From contig NZ_JACIYP010000050.1 of NCBI RefSeq assembly GCF_014359905.1, positions 1-36,766 of the forward strand: 36,766 nt of DNA. Direction: 5' to 3'. The DNA comes from Hoeflea sp. (GTDB taxonomy: Bacteria > Pseudomonadota > Alphaproteobacteria > Rhizobiales > Rhizobiaceae). Below the pieces are notes generated by a model. The model was given only the letters and a program-made list of their open reading frames with translations. It made no database searches and was not told the origin of the DNA. Every line of letters begins with the position of its first letter. Positions within the stretch are counted from its first letter, which is position 1. This document shows positions 22,554-31,906 of the stretch, piece after piece. The position numbers and the translations under genes are program-made.

Positions 22554-24991
22554 ACCTCACCGAGTACCGCCGCAAGCCGGACCGCCTCGCCGATCACTTG
22601 CCCTGGGCGGCACTCGTGGCGCCGGGCGTTGTCCTCAACAAGGATGGTGCGTTTCAGCGGACGTTGAGGTTTCGGGGCCCGGACCTCGAAAGCGCGACGG
22701 AGGCCGAACTGATCGGCGTTTCGGCCCGCTTCAACAATGTTGCGCGCCGCTTCGGCTCGGGCTGGGCGCTCTTTTTCGAGGCAGAGCGTTTCGCGGCGGC
22801 GGATTATCCCGACAGCGTCTTTCCCGACGCCGCTTCCTGGCTGGTCGATCGCGAGCGCCGCGCGGGCTTCGAGGGGGCGGGACATTTCGAGAGCGCCTGC
22901 CACCTCACCCTTTATTATATGCCGCCGGCGGATACGGTTTCGCGGGCCGAGCGGTGGCTCATCGAGAAGGAGAGGGCGGAGAGCGCCCGCGACTGGCGGG
23001 AGGATATCGACGGCTTCATTGCCGAGACCGACCGGATCGCCGATCTCCTCAAGGGTTTCATGCCGGAGCTCCGTCCGCTCGACGATGCGGAGACGCTCAC
23101 CTATCTCCACCGCGCCGTCTCCTCGAAGCGCCACCTTATCGTGCCGCCCGAGACGCCGGTCTATCTCGACGCGGTGCTGGCCGACGAGGCCTTGAGTGGC
23201 GGCCTCGAGCCGATGCTGGGCGCGCGGCATCTGCGGACGCTGACGGTGCTCGGCTTCCCGAACCTGACAAGGCCCGGGCTGCTCGATGCGCTCAATCATC
23301 TGGCGCTCCCCTATCGCTGGATGACGCGCTTCATCACGCTCGACAAGACCCTTGCAACGCGGGAACTCACCAAACTCCGCCGCCAATGGTTCGCGAAGCG
23401 CAAATCGGTGACCGCGCTCCTGCGCGAGGTCATCTATAACGAATCGGCGCCGCTTCTCGACACGGATGCCGACAACAAGGTGGTCGATGCCGATCTCGCC
23501 CTGCAGGCGCTGGGTGGCGATCATGTGAGCTTCGGCTATCTGACGACGACGATCACCGTCGCCGACGAGGATGCCGAAGTCGCGGACGAGCATCGCCGTG
23601 CTGTCGAGCGCGCGGTCACCGGCGCCGGCTTCACCGTGATCCGCGAAAGCGTCAACGCGGTCGAAGCCTGGCTTGGCAGTCTGCCGGGTCACGTCTATGC
23701 CAATGTCCGGCAGCCGATCGTCCATACGCTCAATCTCGCCCATCTGATGCCCTTGTCGTCGGTCTGGGCCGGACCGGCGCGGAACGCGCATTTGGACGGT
23801 CCGGTCCTGCTCCATGCCGAAAGCGAAGGCGCAACGCCCTTCCGGTTTTCGACCCATATCGGCGATGTCGGCCATATGCTGATCGTCGGTCCGACCGGCG
23901 CCGGCAAGTCGGTGTTGCTGGCGCTGATGGCGATGCAGTTCCGGCGCTACGAAGGCGCGCAACTCTATCTCTTTGACAAGGGTTTCTCGGCGCGTGCCGC
24001 CATTCTCGCCATGGGCGGCGCCCATCATGCGCTGGGCTCGGGCGAGGGCGAGACCGCGCTCGCCTTCCAGCCGCTTGCCCGAATCGACGAAGCGGCGGAA
24101 TGCGGCTGGGCGGCGGAATGGATCGGATCGCTTCTCACGCATGAGAAACTCGAGGTGACGCCGGAGGTGAAGGATGCCGTCTGGTCGGCATTGAGGAGCC
24201 TCGCCTCCGCGCCGTGCGGTGAGCGGACGCTGACCGGCCTCTCCGTCCTGCTGCAATCGAACGCGCTCAAGGCAGCGCTCACGCCTTACACGCTGGAAGG
24301 TCCGTTCGGGCATTTGCTCGATGCGGCAGAAGACGGGCTCGCGCTTTCCGGCATCCAGTGTTTCGAGATGGAAGCACTGCTGCACGAGAAGGGCGCGGTG
24401 ATGCCGGTTCTCACCTATCTCTTCCATCGCCTTGAGGAACGCTTCACCGGCGCGCCGACGCTTCTCATTCTCGATGAGGCCTGGGTCTATCTCGACGACC
24501 CGCTTTTCGCCTCCCGCATCCGTGAATGGTTGAAGACGCTTCGCAAGAAGAATGTCGCGGTCATCTTCGCGACGCAGTCGCTTGCCGATATCGCCGAGAG
24601 CGCCATCGCGCCCGCTATCATCGAGAGCTGTCCGCAGCGGATATTCCTCCCCAATGACCGCGCAATCGAACCGCAGGCGCGGGCGGCTTACGAGCGCTTC
24701 GGTCTCAACACGCGCCAGATCGAGCTGATCGCGGAAGCCATGCCGAAGCGGCACTACTATCTCCAATCCCGCCGCGGCAACCGGCTTTTCGAACTCGGGC
24801 TCGGTCCCGTGGCGTTCACCTTTTGCGGCGCGTCTTCTTCCGCCGACCGGAAACTCATCGGTCGTGTGTTGAATGAGACGGGGTCAGCGGGTTTCGCGAA
24901 GAGATTTCTCGCCGCGAAGGGCCTCGATTGGGCCGCCGATCTCATCGACATCCATACAGCGAAAATTTCTTCATCGGAGACATCCTCATGA
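22547..24991 (+). CDS. trbE: TrbE, VirB4-like ATPase
   Basis: This 814-residue protein has the full VirB4 layout: an N-terminal CagE/TrbE region (1-400) and a C-terminal RecA-like ATPase with Walker A GPTGAGKSVLL (about 448), Walker B LLILDEAWVYLDD (about 639) and the downstream VAVIFATQSLADIAESA. It is the largest ATPase of the channel and supports pilin extraction and transfer. Its stop overlaps the trbJ start (ATGA). Confidence 0.95.
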   Translation: MLNLTEYRRKPDRLADHLPWAALVAPGVVLNKDGAFQRTLRFRGPDLESATEAELIGVSARFNNVARRFGSGWALFFEAERFAAADYPDSVFPDAASWLVDRERRAGFEGAGHFESACHLTLYYMPPADTVSRAERWLIEKERAESARDWREDIDGFIAETDRIADLLKGFMPELRPLDDAETLTYLHRAVSSKRHLIVPPETPVYLDAVLADEALSGGLEPMLGARHLRTLTVLGFPNLTRPGLLDALNHLALPYRWMTRFITLDKTLATRELTKLRRQWFAKRKSVTALLREVIYNESAPLLDTDADNKVVDADLALQALGGDHVSFGYLTTTITVADEDAEVADEHRRAVERAVTGAGFTVIRESVNAVEAWLGSLPGHVYANVRQPIVHTLNLAHLMPLSSVWAGPARNAHLDGPVLLHAESEGATPFRFSTHIGDVGHMLIVGPTGAGKSVLLALMAMQFRRYEGAQLYLFDKGFSARAAILAMGGAHHALGSGEGETALAFQPLARIDEAAECGWAAEWIGSLLTHEKLEVTPEVKDAVWSALRSLASAPCGERTLTGLSVLLQSNALKAALTPYTLEGPFGHLLDAAEDGLALSGIQCFEMEALLHEKGAVMPVLTYLFHRLEERFTGAPTLLILDEAWVYLDDPLFASRIREWLKTLRKKNVAVIFATQSLADIAESAIAPAIIESCPQRIFLPNDRAIEPQARAAYERFGLNTRQIELIAEAMPKRHYYLQSRRGNRLFELGLGPVAFTFCGASSSADRKLIGRVLNETGSAGFAKRFLAAKGLDWAADLIDIHTAKISSSETSS

Positions 24992-25713
24992 CGCGCAAGA
25001 CGTTGCGGGCCGTGCTGCTCGCTCTCTGCCTCTCGGCTGGTCTCGCAACGGCATACCTACGTCCGGCAACGGCCATGACCGTCTTCGATCCCACCAACTA
25101 TGTGCAGAACCTGCTGCAGGCGGTGCGCGCGCTGGAGCAGATCGACAACCAGATCCGCTCGCTCCAGAACGAGGCCGTGATGCTCGACAATATGGCGCGG
25201 AACCTGGAGCATCTCGATCTCTCGACGCTGCAGGGCATGGTCTCGGGGCTGACAAGGATCGGTCAGCTGATGGATCAGGCGCGGGGCATCGCCTTCACCA
25301 TCGAGGCGACGCAAGAGGCACTGGAACAAAGCTATCCCGAGCGCTACGGCGCGGAGGTCACTCACGACGTGCTTCTCGCCGATGCCGAACAGCGCTGGCG
25401 CGATGCCATGTCGGCCTACGGCGACACGATGCGCCTGCAGGCGGGCATCGCGCGCAATGTCGAGAGCGACCAGGCGGCGCTCGTCTCGCTGGTCGCCGCC
25501 TCGCAAGGCGCGGTCGGTGCGCTTCAGGCGCAGCAGGCGGCAAACCAGTTGCTCGCGCTTTCGACGAAACAACAGCTTCAGATCCAGAGCCTGATGGCGG
25601 CCCAATATCGCGCCGAAGCGCTTGATGCGGCACGCAAGGCCCAGGCCGAGGAACAGGCCCGCGCAAGCTTCGACCGCTTCATGGGCGAGGGAAAAGCCTA
25701 CGGGGCGCGGTGA
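24988..25713 (+). CDS. trbJ: TrbJ, VirB5-like transfer protein
   Basis: This 241-residue protein has a signal peptide (RAVLLALCLSAGLATAYLRPATA, cleavage near 29) and then a mostly helical, glutamine-rich protein: TVFDPTNYVQNLLQAVRALE, IDNQIRSLQNEAVMLDNMAR and a C-terminal coiled region. VirB5-type proteins sit at the pilus tip and mediate recipient contact. ATG 24988 overlaps the trbE stop. The next gene is trbL, with no trbK between. Confidence 0.92.
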   Translation: MTRKTLRAVLLALCLSAGLATAYLRPATAMTVFDPTNYVQNLLQAVRALEQIDNQIRSLQNEAVMLDNMARNLEHLDLSTLQGMVSGLTRIGQLMDQARGIAFTIEATQEALEQSYPERYGAEVTHDVLLADAEQRWRDAMSAYGDTMRLQAGIARNVESDQAALVSLVAASQGAVGALQAQQAANQLLALSTKQQLQIQSLMAAQYRAEALDAARKAQAEEQARASFDRFMGEGKAYGAR

Positions 25714-25760
25714 CAATCGAAGAGTGACAAACGAAGAGTAAGAGGCGAGGAGCGAGCGGC

Positions 25761-26924
25761 ATGGACGATCTTGGCGTCATCGACCGGTTCATGGAAGCCT
25801 TCACCCAGGCAATCGACAGCGGCTTCGGACTGCTGCAGGGCGATGTCGCCTTCCTGACCGCGATCCTGATCGGCATCGACATCACGCTGGCCGGTCTCTT
25901 CTGGGCGATGGAGGAGAGCAATGTGCTGGGCCGTCTCCTGCGGAAGGTCCTTTATGTCGGCGTCTTCGCGCTGATCCTGAATAATTTTGCAGGCCTTGCC
26001 GACATCATCTTCCGTTCCTTCGCAGGCCTCGGTCTGCATGCGGCGGAGAACGAGCTCACCGCCGACGACCTGCTCCGGCCGGGCTATCTCGCCGGTATCG
26101 GCTTCGAGGCGGCCTGGCCGCTCCTGCAACAGGCGGGCTCCTTGATGGGGTTCACGAGTTTCTTCAACCATGCGGTCACGATCATCGTGCTGGTACTCGC
26201 CTGGACGGTCGTCATCGCCGCCTTCTTCATCCTGGCGGTGCAGCTCTTCATCACCATCATCGAGTTCAAGCTGACGACGCTGGCGGGCTTCGTACTGGTG
26301 CCCTTCGCGCTCTGGACCAAAACGGCGTTTCTCGCCGAGCGTGTGCTCGGCAATGTCGTCGCCTCGGGCGTCAAGGTGATGCTGCTCGCCGTCATCATCG
26401 GCATCGGTTCGGGCTTTTTCACCGATTTCGTGACGGCGCTTCAGGGCCGCGAGCCCAATCTCAACGACGCCATGGCGCTGGTGCTGGCTTCGCTCGCTTT
26501 GTTCGGGCTCGGCATTTTCGGGCCCGGCATTGCCGCGGGCCTCGTCTCCGGCGCGCCGCAGCTTGGTGCAGGCGCGGCGGTCGGGGCGACCGGTGGCGTT
26601 GCGGCCGGTGCGGCGCTGGCCGGCGGCATGGCGCTCGGGGCGGCCCGGATGGGAAGTGCGGCCGGACTTTCGGCACTTCGGGCCGGCACCGGCATGGGCA
26701 CCGCGACGGCCGGTGCGGTGGGGATGGGGCCTGTACCGGGCATGGCCGCATCGTCTTCTGCCGGAATGTCTTCAAGCATGGCGGCGGGGACACCCGACTG
26801 GGCGCGGCGTCTCCGGGCCGAGCAGCGCCGCCGCACCCATACCCAGACCGCGATGCAGGCGATCCGCGAAGGCGACCGGCCGGGTGCCGGCGCCAATCCT
26901 TCCTTCGACGATGGGAGGTCCTGA
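25761..26924 (+). CDS. trbL: TrbL, VirB6-like polytopic membrane protein
   Basis: This 387-residue protein has about six membrane segments between residues 25 and 265 (for example FLTAILIGIDITLAGLFWAM, TIIVLVLAWTVVIAAFFIL and VMLLAVIIGIGSGFF). A glycine/alanine-rich stretch (about 260-335) and a charged tail with WARRLRAEQRRRTHTQTA follow. It forms part of the inner-membrane channel. The 47-base gap after trbJ contains the near-repeat GAAGAGTGACAA/GAAGAGTAAGAG and is too short for a trbK gene. Confidence 0.92.
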   Translation: MDDLGVIDRFMEAFTQAIDSGFGLLQGDVAFLTAILIGIDITLAGLFWAMEESNVLGRLLRKVLYVGVFALILNNFAGLADIIFRSFAGLGLHAAENELTADDLLRPGYLAGIGFEAAWPLLQQAGSLMGFTSFFNHAVTIIVLVLAWTVVIAAFFILAVQLFITIIEFKLTTLAGFVLVPFALWTKTAFLAERVLGNVVASGVKVMLLAVIIGIGSGFFTDFVTALQGREPNLNDAMALVLASLALFGLGIFGPGIAAGLVSGAPQLGAGAAVGATGGVAAGAALAGGMALGAARMGSAAGLSALRAGTGMGTATAGAVGMGPVPGMAASSSAGMSSSMAAGTPDWARRLRAEQRRRTHTQTAMQAIREGDRPGAGANPSFDDGRS

Positions 26925-27622
26925 TGCTCTTCAAACGTGCCACGGAGCGATATGGCCGCACCCCCGAACCGGTCACCCCCTATCAGAAGGCGGCACAAGC
27001 CTGGGACGAGCGCATCGGCGCGGCGCGCGTTCAGGCGCGAAACTGGCGGCTGATGGCATTTGGATGTCTCGCGCTAAGCGCCGGGCTGTCGGCGGGCCTC
27101 TACTGGCAATCGCTGCAGTCTCACGTGACCCCGTACGTGGTCGAGATCGAGCGTTCGGGCGAGGTCCGCGCTGTGCGCCCCGCTATCGAGGCCTATACGC
27201 CGGGAGATGCCCAGATCGCCTTTGTGCTGGCGCGCTTCATCTCGAATGTCCGCTCGCTTTCCTCCGACCCTATCGTCTTGCGGAAGAACTGGCTCGAAGC
27301 CTACGACCATGCGACCGGCAGGGCGGCGACATTCCTCAACGAATTCGCGCGCGAGAGCGATCCCTTCAAATCGGTCGGCACGCGCAATGTATCCGTCGAG
27401 GTGACCAGCGTCGTCCGCGTCTCGGAGCGCTCCTTCCAGGTCAAATGGCGCGAGCGGCTTTACGAGCGCGGCAGCCTCGCCGCGACGACCCACTGGACCG
27501 CCATTCTCACCATCGGCATTCGGCCGCCCCGCAATGCCGAGACGCTCCGAAAGAACCCGCTCGGCCTTTATGTCGAGGCGCTCGACTGGTCACGCGAACT
27601 CAACGCCGGTGAAGCCCCCTGA
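26924..27622 (+). CDS. trbF: TrbF, VirB8-like transfer protein
   Basis: This 232-residue protein has a short cytoplasmic N-terminus, one membrane segment (about 44-62, LMAFGCLALSAGLSAGLYW) and a periplasmic VirB8-like domain with VTPYVVEIERSGEVRAV, FISNVRSLSSDPIVLRKNW and FQVKWRERLYERG. It links the inner-membrane complex to TrbG and TrbI. The start shares one base with the trbL stop. Confidence 0.93.
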   Translation: MLFKRATERYGRTPEPVTPYQKAAQAWDERIGAARVQARNWRLMAFGCLALSAGLSAGLYWQSLQSHVTPYVVEIERSGEVRAVRPAIEAYTPGDAQIAFVLARFISNVRSLSSDPIVLRKNWLEAYDHATGRAATFLNEFARESDPFKSVGTRNVSVEVTSVVRVSERSFQVKWRERLYERGSLAATTHWTAILTIGIRPPRNAETLRKNPLGLYVEALDWSRELNAGEAP

Positions 27623-27636
27623 CCAAGGAGAACCAG

Positions 27637-28656
27637 ATGACCCCGATCCGTTCGTTCTTGATGGTAAGCATCTCGGCGCTTGTGTTGACCGCCTGTGCCG
27701 ACAAGGTGCCGCCACCCCAGATCCGCTATGACGCGGTCGACCTGCAACCGGCACAGCTCGAACCTCAGCCCCCGAAACCCGTCGAGATCGTCGCCCTGCC
27801 GGAGCCTTTGCCGCTGCCGGGTCAGTTGCAGCCTCTCGATACGGCGAAACCGAAGCCCGACAAGCGGGTGCCGACGGAACGGGTCGATGCCGCCAACAAG
27901 GAGGCGCTGATCGAACCCATGCGGGATGGCTATATCAATGCGATCCAGGTCTATCCCTTCACTGAAGGCGCGCTCTACCAGCTTTATGCGACGCCGGAGC
28001 GCGTCAGCGATATCGCATTGCAGCCGGGCGAGGAACTCATCGCCGTCTCGGCGGGTGACACGGTGCGCTGGGTGATCGGCGATACTGTAAGTGGCTCCGG
28101 CACCGGCAAACGTGTCCATGTGCTGGTGAAGCCTTTCGCCGCCGGGCTTGAGACCAATCTCGTCATCACCACCGATCGCCGCGCCTATCGTCTGGCGCTT
28201 CAGAGCACCGAGGCGACGGCCATGGCCGCACTCTCCTGGACCTATCCGCGCGACGAGCTGCTCGCCTTGCAGGAGCGGAACGCGAGGGCGCAAGCGGCAT
28301 CGGCAATCGCAAGCGGTATCGATCTCGCCGCGCTCCGTTTCCGCTACGAGATCACGGGCGATAATCCGCCCTGGCGGCCGCTCCGCGCCTTCGATGACGG
28401 TTCGAAAGTCTATATCGAGTTTCCCGCGCGGTTCGATCAGGGCGAGGCACCGCCGCTCTTCGTGGTCGGCCCCTCGGGCGGCAGCGAACTCGTCAATTAC
28501 CGGCTGCGCGGCCATTACTACATTGTCGATCGCCTCTTCGCGGCGGCGGAATTGCACCTCGGCGAGGCGCCGCAACAGGTGGTGCGCATCAGCCGCACCG
28601 ACAGGGTAGCGGGCGTCGTCGATGATCGCCCCTCGCGGCTGCGGCCGGGACGATAG
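27637..28656 (+). CDS. trbG: TrbG, VirB9-like outer-membrane-complex lipoprotein
   Basis: This 339-residue protein has a lipoprotein signal with lipobox LTAC (Cys20), a proline-rich linker (about 25-85), then the VirB9/CagX domain (about 105-325) with INAIQVYPFTEGALYQLYAT, TVRWVIGDT, VLVKPFAAGLETNLVITTDR and ending VVRISRTDRV. It forms the outer-membrane core with TrbI. No separate small VirB7/TrbH lipoprotein gene is present, so self-anchoring by lipidation is plausible. An AAGGAG site precedes the start. Confidence 0.93.
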   Translation: MTPIRSFLMVSISALVLTACADKVPPPQIRYDAVDLQPAQLEPQPPKPVEIVALPEPLPLPGQLQPLDTAKPKPDKRVPTERVDAANKEALIEPMRDGYINAIQVYPFTEGALYQLYATPERVSDIALQPGEELIAVSAGDTVRWVIGDTVSGSGTGKRVHVLVKPFAAGLETNLVITTDRRAYRLALQSTEATAMAALSWTYPRDELLALQERNARAQAASAIASGIDLAALRFRYEITGDNPPWRPLRAFDDGSKVYIEFPARFDQGEAPPLFVVGPSGGSELVNYRLRGHYYIVDRLFAAAELHLGEAPQQVVRISRTDRVAGVVDDRPSRLRPGR

Positions 28657-28665
28657 GAGAGAGAT

Positions 28666-29934
28666 ATGGCCGGTCCCGCCTCGCCTCAGGGTCAGACGCA
28701 GTCGTCGGGGAAAGTCGATCCCGAAACGCTGGCGCTGCGCGCCAAGCCGCGCCGTGTGACACGGTTCCGGCGCAGTGTCGTCATCGGCGTCGCGGCGACG
28801 GGCTCGGCGACGATTTTCGCGCTCGCCTTTCTGGCGCTGGAAGGCTCAAGCTTTCGTCTCGCGGCGCCGGATGGTGGGGAGCTCTACCACCCGGAGCGTA
28901 AGGAGAGGGCGGAGGGGCTGGCGGCGCTGCCCGTGAGCTACGACGAGATCCCGAAGCCGATCCCCGAACTCGGCGCGCCGCTTCCCGGCGAATTTGGCCG
29001 CCCGATCCTCAGGCGCGAGGCGGAACTCGGCATCGACAATAGCGCCGGCCTCCGCCCGACCTTCGTGCCGAGCGCCGAGGAGAACGACGCTCGCGCCGAA
29101 AGGCTCAGACTAGCGCAACAGGCGCGGCAGGCGGCGGAAGCAGGCGTGTTCTTTCAATTGAAGGGGAGCGGAAGCGGCGAGGGGCGTGCTTCGCAATCGA
29201 GAGTGGCTGATGCGAGGGAGAGCACAGGTCTTCAAGCTGTCGCCGCAGTCGACGAGCGTCTCAACCTCGATCCGGAGCGCGACCAGAACCATCAGCAGCG
29301 CAAGCTCGATTTTATGAACCGGGGACCGGATCCTGACATCTATAACCGCCACACGCTGCAGGAACCGGTCTCGGCGCATCAGTTGATGGCCGGCAGCGTC
29401 ATCGCCGCGAGCCTGATCACGGGGCTCAACTCCGATCTGCCGGGCCTTGTGGTTGCCCAGATCACAGAAAATATTTTTGACACGGTGAGCGGAAGGGCTT
29501 TGCTGATTCCGCAAGGATCGAGGCTCATCGGCAGTTACGACAGTGTCGTCGCCTTCGGTCAGTCGCGGGCGCTGCTCGTCTGGCATCGCATCGTGATGCC
29601 GGATGGTTCCTCGATCGTGATCGACAATCTGCCGGCGACGGATGCCGCCGGTTATGCCGGCGTCGCTGACGAGGTCGACTACCACACATGGGCGCTCGTC
29701 AAGGGCGTGGCGCTGGCGACGCTTCTGGGCGTTGGCACCGAGCTCGGTTTCGGCAGCGAGGAGAGCGATCTCCTGCGCGCGATCCGCCAGTCGACGCAGC
29801 AAAACGTTTCGCAGGCCGGCCAGCGCCTCACCGAAAAGAATCTCAACATCCAGCCGACCATCACGGTGAGGCCCGGCTGGCCGATCCGCGTCATCGTGCA
29901 GAAGGACCTGATCCTGCGTCCCTATCGAGGATGA
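28666..29934 (+). CDS. trbI: TrbI, VirB10-like transfer protein
   Basis: This 422-residue protein has a cytoplasmic N-terminus, one membrane segment (about 38-60, VVIGVAATGSATIFALAFLAL), a long proline/charged periplasmic linker (65-210) and the VirB10 beta domain (about 220-420) with AGSVIAASLITGLNSDLPG, GRALLIPQGSRLIGSYDS, RALLVWHRIVMPDGSS and TVRPGWPIRVIVQKDLIL. It spans both membranes and transmits ATP energy to the outer core. Confidence 0.94.
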   Translation: MAGPASPQGQTQSSGKVDPETLALRAKPRRVTRFRRSVVIGVAATGSATIFALAFLALEGSSFRLAAPDGGELYHPERKERAEGLAALPVSYDEIPKPIPELGAPLPGEFGRPILRREAELGIDNSAGLRPTFVPSAEENDARAERLRLAQQARQAAEAGVFFQLKGSGSGEGRASQSRVADARESTGLQAVAAVDERLNLDPERDQNHQQRKLDFMNRGPDPDIYNRHTLQEPVSAHQLMAGSVIAASLITGLNSDLPGLVVAQITENIFDTVSGRALLIPQGSRLIGSYDSVVAFGQSRALLVWHRIVMPDGSSIVIDNLPATDAAGYAGVADEVDYHTWALVKGVALATLLGVGTELGFGSEESDLLRAIRQSTQQNVSQAGQRLTEKNLNIQPTITVRPGWPIRVIVQKDLILRPYRG

Positions 29935-29939
29935 GAACC

Positions 29940-30245
29940 ATGCCCGACCTGAAACTCGGCAAACTCCCCGACCGCACGCCGGTCAAGATCACCTTCATCG
30001 CGCCACCCGATCTCAACAAGGCGCTGCAGGCCTATGCCGCGCTTTATCGCGAGACCTATGGCGAGGCTGAATCGGTGCCGGAGCTCATTCCCTACATGCT
30101 GCAGAGTTTTCTGGAGGCAGATCGTGGATTCGCCAAAGCGCGGAAGGAGTTGCCGGAAGGTGAGGGTGCTGGCGTCGCTAAGACTGCAGCTCAGAAGAGG
30201 CTCGCACCGGTAAGGGCATCGCTCACAACGGGCAAGGAGGACTGA
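29940..30245 (+). CDS. DUF2274 domain-containing protein
   Basis: This 101-residue protein starts at ATG 29940 (an ATG at 29931 within the trbI stop is an alternative). DUF2274 pattern: LKLGKLPDRTPVKITFIAPP, LNKALQAYAALYRETYGE, then VPELIPYMLQSFLEADRGFA. The family occurs almost only behind trbI in alphaproteobacterial ICEs; the helical pattern resembles an RHH-like DNA-binding protein. Function unknown; probably operon-associated regulation or stability. Confidence 0.87.
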   Translation: MPDLKLGKLPDRTPVKITFIAPPDLNKALQAYAALYRETYGEAESVPELIPYMLQSFLEADRGFAKARKELPEGEGAGVAKTAAQKRLAPVRASLTTGKED

Positions 30246-30246
30246 G

Positions 30247-30555
30247 ATGCCTGTGATCGGGATGTTCACGCAGACAAAGGAAGGCGGCTGGTCCGGCACG
30301 ATCCGGACCCTCACCATCGACGCGAAGCTGCGGTTTGTACCGAACGACAATCGCGACAGCGAACGGGCGCCAGCCTTCCGGGTGTTCGTCGGGCGCTCCG
30401 AAGTCGGCGCCGCATGGCGGGAGCGGGGCGGTGAGAAGGAATATCTGAGTGTCCGGCTCGACGATCCGATGCTGGCGTCGCCGGTTCATGCAGCGCTGTT
30501 TCCGGCGGAGGATGGCAGGGAGGCTCACCTCGTCTGGAGGCGAAGCGCTAGCTAA
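30247..30555 (+). CDS. DUF736 domain-containing protein, second copy
   Basis: This 102-residue protein shows the DUF736 order seen at 5488: IGMFTQTKEGGWSGTIRTLT, LRFVPND, PAFRVFVGRSEVGAAWRERG, YLSVRLDDPMLASPVHAALF and HLVWRR. It is clearly diverged from the first copy. It starts one base after the DUF2274 stop codon and is the last gene of the transfer operon before the AT-rich cargo junction. Confidence 0.87.
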   Translation: MPVIGMFTQTKEGGWSGTIRTLTIDAKLRFVPNDNRDSERAPAFRVFVGRSEVGAAWRERGGEKEYLSVRLDDPMLASPVHAALFPAEDGREAHLVWRRSAS

Positions 30556-30796
30556 TTTACATATTACACTATATTTAATGTAATTATAAAATTTATTACA
30601 AGAGAATTTGTATTTAACGAAAGGTGGTGCGCGGCGAGCAGGTACTCGCTCAGCAGGCGCGACCTCGGCCAAGGCTTCTGGCGACCCAAAGCAATATTTC
30701 TTGAGCTTCCGCTTCTATCGTAAAATTCGCTGCGCAGTGAATATTGCTATTTTCTCGTATATGCACTATAAGTCGGTTATATGCTGTGCAGCGAAA
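30556..30796. other. AT-rich cargo junction and promoter region
   Basis: Bases 30553-30620 are strikingly AT-rich compared with the GC-rich transfer operon and include the dyad TTACAT (30557-30562) and ATGTAA (30578-30583). A second AT-rich strip with TATATG and TATAAG lies at 30740-30785, just before the AbiEi-like start. No gene is seen. The upstream in-frame extension from 30608 has no family features and is taken as non-coding. Confidence 0.55.
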
Positions 30797-31906
30797 ATGG
30801 CTCAAATCGTGTTAGAGAATACCCGCAGGAACGAGCAATACGTGCTGGAACATCTCCGGGAAGCATTCCGGGGGCTGCCGCAAGTTGAAGCATCGGAGCC
30901 GGTCGTTGAACGCCTCGACTCTGGTAGTCAGTACAGGATTGACGCCGAAATGCGCCTAGATGTTGGTGGGCGCAATATCGTCCTTCTCATCGAGGTCAAA
31001 AAATCGGTCTACCCGCGCGACGTGCGGCAAATCCTCTGGCAGCTTGACCGCTATGTCCACCGTGAGGGGGTAGAGCACGGCGCTTCCAGCATTCCGTTCC
31101 TAGCTGCCGAATCGATATCTCAGGGCGCGCGGGAATTGCTGCGGCACGAGAATGTCGGCTACTACGATACCGGCGGCAGCCTCTACGTACCCGTCCCCGG
31201 CGCCTACATCTTCGTGGAAAAGTCGCCGCCGAAGACCCTCGAAAAATCGGTTCGCTCCCTGTTCAAGGGCAAGCGCGCCCAGATAGTCCACACGTTACTC
31301 GTCAAGCGCGGTGAATGGTTCGGGGCGACGGCATTGGCCGAGATCGCTGAGGTTGCACCTTCGACCGCTTCGGAAACCCTGATCTCGCTAGAGCGCTATG
31401 ACTGGCTCGAATCGCGCGGGCAAGGTCCCGCCAAAGAGCGGCGCCTGATCGCCCCCACGGCCCTCCTGGACGAATGGAGCAAACAGGTGCAGGCGACACG
31501 GCTGCGCGGTGAACGCCGTTACTACGTACCGCGTGGTGAACCGGACACAATTATCAGGCGCCTCGCTGCGGCATGCCGGGAGCATGAGGTTTCCTACGTC
31601 ATCACGCGGGAAGCGGCCGCGCAGCGCTATTCTCCTTTCCTTTCAGCGCTTTCGCAGGTCGCATGCCGTATGAAGCCGGGGTCGGCGGCCGAGGAAGCTC
31701 TGGCCGAACTCGGCGCACGCAGCGTCGGCGAAGGCGCAAATCTGAACGTCATAGAGACGCCGACATCGGGCGAGTTTCTGTTCAAAGAACGTGTTGATGA
31801 TGCTTGGCTTGCGAGCCCGGTGCAGGTCTATCTCGACCTGCTGACGGGTGAGGGGCGGTCCCGCGAGATGGCGGCACACCTGCGCCACGAAAGGATCGGT
31901 TTCTGA
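30797..31906 (+). CDS. AbiEi-like antitoxin/regulator with PD-(D/E)xK-like N-terminal domain
   Basis: This 369-residue protein has two parts. The N-terminus carries a restriction-endonuclease-like motif set: Asp49/Glu51 in YRIDAEMRLDVGG, Glu66 and Lys68 in IVLLIEVKK, and a helix RDVRQILWQLDRYV. The second part has a winged-helix segment (TALAEIAEVAPSTASETLIS, LERYDWLESRGQG) and the AbiEi-type C-terminal domain. AbiEi proteins repress and neutralise an AbiEii nucleotidyltransferase, encoded next door with a TGATG overlap. Whether the nuclease-like domain cuts DNA is unknown. Start at 30797; an ATG at 30761 is possible. Confidence 0.75.
   Translation: MAQIVLENTRRNEQYVLEHLREAFRGLPQVEASEPVVERLDSGSQYRIDAEMRLDVGGRNIVLLIEVKKSVYPRDVRQILWQLDRYVHREGVEHGASSIPFLAAESISQGARELLRHENVGYYDTGGSLYVPVPGAYIFVEKSPPKTLEKSVRSLFKGKRAQIVHTLLVKRGEWFGATALAEIAEVAPSTASETLISLERYDWLESRGQGPAKERRLIAPTALLDEWSKQVQATRLRGERRYYVPRGEPDTIIRRLAAACREHEVSYVITREAAAQRYSPFLSALSQVACRMKPGSAAEEALAELGARSVGEGANLNVIETPTSGEFLFKERVDDAWLASPVQVYLDLLTGEGRSREMAAHLRHERIGF

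Noticed and set aside
22460..24766. 768-residue minus-strand open frame opposite trbE
   Set aside because: It is a codon-bias shadow of trbE with no recognisable motif or ribosome-binding site.
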